28,468 nt of DNA from a virus, in the IMG/VR virus record IMGVR_UViG_3300020401_000070, positions 1 through 28,468 of that record, one strand, 5' to 3'. Under the pieces are notes generated by a model. It saw only the letters and a list, made by a program, of their open reading frames with translations, was not told the DNA's origin and searched no databases. The position numbers and the translations under genes were made by a program. This document shows positions 24,413 to 28,468 of the stretch, piece by piece; positions within the stretch are counted from its first letter, which is position 1; the number at the start of each line of letters is the position of its first letter.

Positions 24413-25992
24413 TCTTCTCTAACATTTGAAATTACACAATCAGTTGAAAGAATAGTAGCAGCTACAGATACAGCATTATTCAAAGCTGTTTTTGTAACAA
24501 GAAGAGGATCAACAATTCCAACGTCAATCATTTCTTTTACACAACCACAAGTAACATCAACACCTTCACCCCATTTATTTAAACTATATGAGGTAGGTTC
24601 TAAACCAGCATTTTTAAGTATTTTGGTAAAAGGCGCAACTAAAGCTGATTTTAAAATTTCTAAACCAGTTAGCATTCCACCGTTTAATTTCATAACACCT
24701 GTTTCCATAACGGCAGCATGCGCAAGTGCTGATCCACCACCGGGTAATATGCCTTCTTTTTTAGCGGCACGAACGGCGTGTATAGCATCATCTACTCTGT
24801 CTTGTTTTTCTTTTAACTCTACCTCGGTATCAGCGCCTACGAAAATTACTGCAACGCCACCCGATAATAAAGCTAAACGATCATTTAAATGTTTAGTCAT
24901 TACATGATGATCTTCTTTTTCAAGAACAGTTTTTAAATACTTAATTCTGTCTTGCACTTCTTTTGGTTTATCATTAACCATAAGTACAGTACCATCTTTA
25001 TCTGAAAAGGCTTTATCAGCCGACCCTAGCATGTCAGGGGTGATCGCATCAATCGAATCACCCAAGGTTTCATCGAACACTTTTGCACCGACAAGCAACG
25101 CTAGATCCTCTAGTATATCTTTTCTTTTAAGTCCAAAACTTGGAGGGTCTATAACGTTGACCTTAATGTTGCCCTTTACTTTATTCATAGCTAAAGCCGC
25201 CAGCGGCTGCGACTCTAAAGGAGCAACAAGGAGTATTGATCGATTGGACTGTATCGCGTACTCCAAAATATCTTGAATTTTTCTCATGTTCGGAATATCC
25301 GAAACACTTAAGAAAATTAACGGATTATCTAATTCAGCAACTTCTTTTTCATTATTAGTATAAAAATGAGGACTTTTACTTATTGATCCTATTTTTGTGC
25401 CTTGTACCGCTTGCACATAAGTTTCACTAGTAGGAGAGCTTTCCATAGTAACAACTCCATTACTACCTGCTTCATTAAAAGCATTAGCTATTATATCGCC
25501 TAGCTCTACATCATTATTAGCTGATATAGTAGAAACTTGCCTTAACTTATCTTGTTCAACAGGTATAGCTTTCTCATCTAGTATTTTTATAATATGGTCT
25601 TTAAAAAGATCCATACCTTTTCTTATATCTCTAAAAGAATGCTGTTCTCCTTTTGCTGAATAGTAACAGTCAATGATAGCTTTTGTAAGAACTATAGACG
25701 TAGTTGTGCCGTCGCCTGCTACAGCTGCTGTTTTTTGTGCAGCTTGCTTCATCATAGATACCGCAAGATTTTCTATAGGATCTTGAAGCAGTATGCTATT
25801 TGCTACGGTAACACCGTCTTTAGTTACTTGAGGACCACCAAAGTCGTCTTCTATAACGACAGTTTTGCCGCTAGCTCCTAAAGTTGAGCCAACGGCATTT
25901 GCTATCTTATTTATTCCGTTAATTAGTTTTTCCTTAGCTTTGCCATCAAAATACATTTGTTTGACTAACTTTGGACCACCAAATTGTGCCAT
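24409..25992 (-). CDS. groEL: GroEL-type chaperonin (527 aa)
   Basis: A full-length group I chaperonin. Equatorial ATP site: TLGASGKTVV (37-46) and GDGTTTS (93-99). Intermediate domain: VDDAIHAVRAA (400-410) with Asp402 in the place of catalytic Asp398, and Gly-rich ILPGGGSAL (415-423). Asp495 in GIVDPLLVT matches the E. coli residue of the same number. The apical domain (about 190-375) is recognisable (KSPHFYTNN, PLIFLSVSDI, SILLVAPLESQPLAALAMNK) but quite diverged. The Gly-Gly-Met tail of bacterial GroEL is absent. Phage GroEL proteins are known (phage EL, OBP), where they fold phage proteins. It stands before groES and upstream of the fibre genes. Codons for residues about 234-324 are richer in G+C than the rest. 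Confidence 0.95.
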   Translation of the reverse strand: MAQFGGPKLVKQMYFDGKAKEKLINGINKIANAVGSTLGASGKTVVIEDDFGGPQVTKDGVTVANSILLQDPIENLAVSMMKQAAQKTAAVAGDGTTTSIVLTKAIIDCYYSAKGEQHSFRDIRKGMDLFKDHIIKILDEKAIPVEQDKLRQVSTISANNDVELGDIIANAFNEAGSNGVVTMESSPTSETYVQAVQGTKIGSISKSPHFYTNNEKEVAELDNPLIFLSVSDIPNMRKIQDILEYAIQSNRSILLVAPLESQPLAALAMNKVKGNIKVNVIDPPSFGLKRKDILEDLALLVGAKVFDETLGDSIDAITPDMLGSADKAFSDKDGTVLMVNDKPKEVQDRIKYLKTVLEKEDHHVMTKHLNDRLALLSGGVAVIFVGADTEVELKEKQDRVDDAIHAVRAAKKEGILPGGGSALAHAAVMETGVMKLNGGMLTGLEILKSALVAPFTKILKNAGLEPTSYSLNKWGEGVDVTCGCVKEMIDVGIVDPLLVTKTALNNAVSVAATILSTDCVISNVREE

Positions 25993-26020
25993 TTAATTAA
26001 ATTTAATTTATTTGATTATA

Positions 26021-26335
26021 TTAACAATTCCATTTACGTCTAGCAGCTCTACCTCTTTCTGAGGTCCAGCTTTTAGATCTAGCGCAGAATGACTTCCTGC
26101 GTTTTGCAGCTTTACTTCCTTTTTTAAGTTTAGAAGGGGGTGTTGTAACTGCAGTCTTTAGTTTACTGCCAGGATTATCTCTACGATATTTAGCAACACC
26201 TTTGCTAGTCATTCCGCCACCGGCTTTTTTACCCGTGCCACCACCTTTTTTTACTTTAGCATAATATCCTAAAGATTTCTTTTTTGAAGGTGCAGGCGGT
26301 TTACGCCTTTTAGCAGTTGCTTTTTTAACCGGCAT
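26021..26335 (-). CDS. Basic Cys-containing protein of marine-phage type (104 aa)
   Basis: Very rich in Lys, Arg and Gly (MPVKKATAKRRKPPAPSKKK; GKKAGGGMTSKGVAKYRRDN). The C-terminus has the pattern KSFCARSKSW...RAARRKWNC (Cys at about 83 and at the end). I recall this ending, SFCAR(M/S)...RKWNC, from a recurrent family in marine phages, often labelled DUF6321, with unknown function. It is placed directly before groEL. Two conserved Cys in a 104-aa basic protein might bind metal or form a disulfide; a DNA-binding virion-internal role is one guess. Family name is from memory. Confidence 0.72.
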   Translation of the reverse strand: MPVKKATAKRRKPPAPSKKKSLGYYAKVKKGGGTGKKAGGGMTSKGVAKYRRDNPGSKLKTAVTTPPSKLKKGSKAAKRRKSFCARSKSWTSERGRAARRKWNC

Positions 26336-26336
26336 T

Positions 26337-26729
26337 CTATCCTCCTTCTCCGTAACGTCTAGTGTTACCTCTTATTGGCCCAAATGAAAAATCACCACGT
26401 CTCCCGCTAGGACCTTTATATTCGCCACTTTCTCTTTTTTTCTTTGCTTCTTCTCTTTTCTTTTTTAATTCTGCTATTTTTTTTCTAGCCGCTTCTTGCT
26501 TAGCTTTTCTTTTTCTAGCATAATCAGTCATACCATCTGAACCAACTTTATTTTTATCGGGATCAGTTTTTGGCGCTGGTGAATCAGCCATGCCATAATT
26601 CATACCACTATCATCAAGGTGACCCATGTTTAGCCCGGTCATTGCTTTGTCAATTTTAAAGGTTCCCGGGGTGTATACTTCTTTGGACCCAGGCTTCATT
26701 TTAAACTGTTCGTTAATAGAATTTTTCAT
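26337..26729 (-). CDS. Basic low-complexity protein (130 aa)
   Basis: Residues 1-65 are Gly/Met/Asp/Pro-rich (KIDKAMTGLNMGHLDDSGMN, YGMADSPAPKTDPDK), residues 66-105 are a Lys/Arg/Glu/Ala helix (ARKRKAKQEAARKKIAELKK), and the end is Gly/Arg-rich (GRRGDFSFGPIRGNTRRYGE). The mix resembles disordered virion or nucleic-acid-binding proteins. Its downstream neighbour starts one base after its stop. No family recognised with confidence. Confidence 0.65.
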   Translation of the reverse strand: MKNSINEQFKMKPGSKEVYTPGTFKIDKAMTGLNMGHLDDSGMNYGMADSPAPKTDPDKNKVGSDGMTDYARKRKAKQEAARKKIAELKKKREEAKKKRESGEYKGPSGRRGDFSFGPIRGNTRRYGEGG

Positions 26730-26743
26730 TTTTAAAAATTTAG

Positions 26744-26983
26744 TTATTTACGTTTTTCTTTTTTTGTTCCTTTACCGTCGTTTCCGCGGTTCTTTTTTAC
26801 TGTTTTAAATTTACGGTCTTTATGATCGTAATCTTTACCGGTCAGAGAACGCCCCGCCTTCTTTGCGACTCTACGTTTCTTTTGGCTATCCGCTTTCTTC
26901 CATTTGCGGGCTTTTGATTTTGCATAACGCAAATCTCTCTTTGCCTTAGCCGCTCGGGCTCTTTGGGTTAGTTTCTGACTCAT
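26744..26983 (-). CDS. Highly basic protein (79 aa), possibly HNH-derived
   Basis: Extreme Lys/Arg content (SQKLTQRARAAKAKRDLRYA; KARKWKKADSQKKRRVAKKA). The latter half, GKDYDHKDRKF...KKNRGNDGKGTKKEKRK, recalls small phage HNH proteins in which a D(V/Y)xH motif is followed by a NRG...G(E/K)G segment. If so the usual second His is missing from the first motif, so catalysis is doubtful. Start at 26,983 is preferred since it forms an ATGA overlap with the preceding gene; an ATG six bases earlier is possible. It may be a DNA-binding remnant or a condensing protein. Confidence 0.6.
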   Translation of the reverse strand: MSQKLTQRARAAKAKRDLRYAKSKARKWKKADSQKKRRVAKKAGRSLTGKDYDHKDRKFKTVKKNRGNDGKGTKKEKRK

Positions 26984-27435
26984 TTGCAATCACAATCTTC
27001 TTTTTCGCCGCACTCGCAAAAATCTTTTTGCATGTAGCTCTTTGCAGCAGCTCTATCATCATAATCAAGAGCAGCTTTTAAAATTATTTTATCCATAACG
27101 TCATCTTGATTTTTTAACATTTCTCTTTGTAAATTGATCACCATTTTTTCTAAGTCATCTTTAGACTTAACGAGTAGCTCTATTTGGTGATCTCTTTTTT
27201 CTACTTCGTTTTTTAGTGCATTTACGTCATCTGGTTTGGTACCAGTTATTGCACTTATTACTACGGGAATTGATGCTGCAATAGTTCCAATGAGCATCAT
27301 TACAACTTCTTTGTTTGATTCTAAAACAGGAAACTGTAATAACGTTACTATAGTGCCTATTACAAACAAAAATATAAATAATGATCCCGCGTATGATCTA
27401 ATTTCTTTAGCGACGCCGTTTCTTGGTAAGGCCAT
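26980..27435 (-). CDS. Two-span membrane protein with coiled coil and Cys-rich tail (151 aa)
   Basis: Two hydrophobic spans are clear at about residues 15-35 (YAGSLFIFLFVIGTIVTLLQ) and 43-63 (VVMMLIGTIAASIPVVISAI). They are followed by a charged helix (74-120; VNALKNEVEKRDHQIELLVK ...) and a short acidic tail with four Cys (FCECGEKEDCDCK). This layout is like some holins or virion-linked inner-membrane proteins, but I recognise no family. The start overlaps the preceding gene by 29 bases and the stop overlaps the next start. The Cys-x-Cys...Cys-x-Cys tail could bind metal. Confidence 0.65.
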   Translation of the reverse strand: MALPRNGVAKEIRSYAGSLFIFLFVIGTIVTLLQFPVLESNKEVVMMLIGTIAASIPVVISAITGTKPDDVNALKNEVEKRDHQIELLVKSKDDLEKMVINLQREMLKNQDDVMDKIILKAALDYDDRAAAKSYMQKDFCECGEKEDCDCK

Positions 27436-27736
27436 TTGTTTTTCTTTTAGTAGTTTTACGTCTTATTTGAGATGTCTTCCTACCCATACCTACGCGTTTT
27501 TTTTCCGCAACAGCTCTACGTTTTTCTGAAGAACTCATTTCTCCCCAGGTCTTGACTGTTTTACTGGACACCCGTTTCGATGGGCGACACTTTTTTGTAT
27601 TTTTATTTTTACGTGAACCGCAAACATTACCTTTTTCGTCGGTCCACTTTTCTTTAAACCAACGTTTAAGTGCTAATCCTTTTTTAGTTTTTCTTACCGC
27701 CACCTTTATGTACTTTTTGAATTGGGAAACTAGCAT
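27407..27736 (-). CDS. Basic WFKEKW protein (DUF5872-like), 98-109 aa
   Basis: A strongly basic protein whose core, KKGLALKRWFKEKWTDEKG, then NVCGS...KKCRPSKRVSSKT and WGEMSSSEKRR, matches a family of small phage and algal-virus proteins that I know as DUF5872 (WFKEKW...CG...C(R/V)P). The two conserved Cys are present. The longest frame starts with ATG at 27,736 but overlaps the preceding gene by 53 bases. A GTG at 27,703 would give MAVRKTKKGLAL, which looks like the usual start of the family; I regard it as at least as likely. Function unknown. The end overlaps the membrane protein gene. Confidence 0.7.
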   Translation of the reverse strand: MLVSQFKKYIKVAVRKTKKGLALKRWFKEKWTDEKGNVCGSRKNKNTKKCRPSKRVSSKTVKTWGEMSSSEKRRAVAEKKRVGMGRKTSQIRRKTTKRKTNGLTKKRRR

Positions 27737-27845
27737 ATAAAGAAGCCCCGGTATGTTTTACAAATTTACCGGTATGCTTCATAAGCTTATAACTTTTTCC
27801 AGACTTCATCCAGTGATAACCAGCGGGTGCTTTAACCCTTTTCAT
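27684..27845 (-). CDS. Small basic protein MKRVKAPAGYHWM (53 aa)
   Basis: A short frame starting MKRVKAPAGYHWMKSGKSYK, then LMKHTGKFVKHTGASLYASF and a basic end (KVHKGGGKKN). From memory this pattern (VKAP.GYHWM...LMK...HKGASL.A.F) is a small protein repeatedly found in marine phages near the present kind of basic cluster. It starts in a TAATG overlap with the 51-aa gene. Function unknown; high Lys and His with conserved Tyr/Trp suggests a virion or nucleic-acid-binding miniprotein. Confidence 0.7.
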   Translation of the reverse strand: MKRVKAPAGYHWMKSGKSYKLMKHTGKFVKHTGASLYASFPIQKVHKGGGKKN

Positions 27846-28000
27846 TATGAATTTGCTTTTACTATATTTGCAAATTTACCTGTTATCTTTCCAGAATCAA
27901 CAGCTGCTTCTAGCTTAGCATTAAAAGCTAAAGGCGTTCCACAAGGTTTGCTTTTGCTGCTCATTCCGGCAGCGCCTAAATTTTGAGGTCCAATTCCCAT
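27845..28000 (-). CDS. Small protein of unknown function (51 aa)
   Basis: The chosen start, MGIGPQNLGAAGMSSKSKPC, lies one base after the stop of the 31-aa gene. Earlier in-frame ATGs (28,048 and 28,084) would overlap that gene. The chain then has a Leu/Ala helix (NAKLEAAVDSGKITGKFANI) and ends VKANS. There is one Cys followed by GTPLAF. Similar short Gly-Met-Cys proteins seem familiar from phages, but I cannot name a family. The TAATG overlap with the next gene supports translation. Confidence 0.6.
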   Translation of the reverse strand: MGIGPQNLGAAGMSSKSKPCGTPLAFNAKLEAAVDSGKITGKFANIVKANS

Positions 28001-28001
28001 T

Positions 28002-28097
28002 TTACTTTCTTTTTTTACGTTTACGTTTCTTTTTTTTGGCTTGCTCATTACGGCTAGCCCATACAGCTTTACGCTGTGCTGCACTTACATATGGCAT
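28002..28097 (-). CDS. 31-aa basic miniprotein (MPYVSAAQ type)
   Basis: The frame MPYVSAAQRKAVWASRNEQA followed by an unbroken Lys/Arg tail (KKKKRKRKKRK) starts in a TAATG overlap with the 99-aa gene and stops one base before the next gene. The opening is like a small family in phages (MPY.S.AQR.AVWAS), and it echoes the MPFKSKAQMR opening of the overprinted protein at 1,120-1,284. Function unknown; the tail would bind nucleic acid. Confidence 0.65.
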   Translation of the reverse strand: MPYVSAAQRKAVWASRNEQAKKKKRKRKKRK

Positions 28098-28396
28098 TAT
28101 TTCTTTTTCTTTTTATTAGCTTTTCGTATTGCTTCTTTGCCTTTTTTAAATATAGCAGCGACTTGTGTTTTACCCATTACTCTAGCTCTTTGCTCTCCTA
28201 CCGTTAATATTTGTATTTTTCTGGCATAAGGTTTGCTTACACGTTTTACTTTTGCAACGGTAGCTCTTGCATCTGCAGGAGTTTTAAATTTTATACTTAC
28301 TGTATCTTTAGGGTTCTCATCAGTATATAAACGCCTGCCGGAACCTTTAGGTTTTTTACCTGTACCCACTTTGGGATCTTTTTTCCTTTTAGGCAT
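28097..28396 (-). CDS. Basic protein of marine virus type (99 aa)
   Basis: It starts MPKRKKDPKVGTGKKPKGSG, then RRLYTDENPKDTVSIKF, an Ala/Arg/Val segment (ADARATVAKVKRVSKPYARK), IQILTVGEQRARVMGK and a Lys-rich end. I recall this as one of the most widespread small families in marine phages and algal viruses (possibly DUF5824), with no known function. The ordered middle suggests a compact fold rather than mere disorder. It is the first complete gene at the right end and heads the basic cluster. Confidence 0.75.
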   Translation of the reverse strand: MPKRKKDPKVGTGKKPKGSGRRLYTDENPKDTVSIKFKTPADARATVAKVKRVSKPYARKIQILTVGEQRARVMGKTQVAAIFKKGKEAIRKANKKKKK

Positions 28397-28400
28397 AATA

Positions 28401-28468
28401 TTATGAATAAGCTGTTATATCTACTATAGGTGGTACTATCGTATTGGTTCCAGCACTTTCAAAATGAT
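28401..28468 (-). CDS. C-terminal end of a truncated gene
   Basis: The last 68 bases, read on the minus strand, hold an open frame entering from outside and ending in TAA at 28,401: HFESAGTNTIVPPIVDITAY and Ser. The ending lies four bases before the next start, as expected in this packed operon. The Pro/Thr/Ile-rich C-terminus suits a virion protein, but too little is present to name it. Confidence 0.5.
   Translation of the reverse strand, partial: HFESAGTNTIVPPIVDITAYS

Noticed and set aside
25993-26020. Promoter or terminator before groEL
   Set aside because: The 28-base gap is only A/T-rich, without a stem-loop or recognisable -7/-33 elements.
1-28468. tRNA genes, CRISPR arrays, insertion sequences, integrase or attachment sites
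   Set aside because: There is almost no non-coding space and none of the expected folds, repeat-spacer patterns, terminal inverted repeats or recombinase motifs were seen.

Overview
This window looks like part of the late (virion, packaging and lysis) region of a tailed bacteriophage, probably marine. Every gene I can support lies on the minus strand, so the operon reads from 28,468 down to 1. Gaps between genes are at most about 30 bases. The DNA is AT-rich, roughly one third G+C by eye. I see no Shine-Dalgarno sequence before the starts I inspected; leaders are A/T-rich and many genes are joined by TAATG or ATGA overlaps. This fits a phage of Bacteroidota, where SD-less translation is usual. 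The portal (807 aa) and large terminase (742 aa) resemble those of crAss-like and flavobacterial phages. Host and lineage are inferences.

Layout in transcription order. (1) 28,468-26,021: the tail end of one truncated gene, then nine tiny or small proteins. Most are extremely Lys/Arg-rich, and one is a membrane/coiled-coil protein with a Cys-rich tail. (2) 25,992-23,352: a GroEL chaperonin, then a short GroES (reversed from the bacterial groES-groEL order), a winged-helix-like protein and a small beta-rich protein. (3) 23,340-8,083: about 15 kb of fibre/adhesin genes. It opens with a 45-aa protein, then two large fibres with related N- and C-termini (709 and 1195 aa), two glycine-rich proteins, several small beta modules that look like duplicated or detached fibre domains, and a 1435-aa protein with five LamG/concanavalin-like domains. 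(4) 8,074-7,165: a lysis cassette of 3TM-type holin, 52-aa membrane protein and M15 peptidase, joined by 4-base overlaps. (5) 7,163-1: a small conserved-type protein, a 192-aa protein that reads as two GroES-like barrels in one chain, a small helical protein in the small-terminase position, large terminase, portal, an acidic scaffold-like protein, and the first 54 codons of what is probably the major capsid protein.

The most unusual signal is a probable overprinted gene. A 54-aa basic protein starting MPFKSKAQ is encoded at 1,120-1,284 on the same strand as the acidic scaffold-like gene but in another frame. It looks like a recognisable family of small phage proteins rather than a chance Lys-rich shadow, and a 31-aa gene at 28,002-28,097 opens with a similar motif (MPYVSAAQ). 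The second is the chaperone set: a GroEL, a mini-GroES and a tandem GroES-like protein next to the terminase, which together suggest a phage-specific folding system for capsid or fibre proteins.
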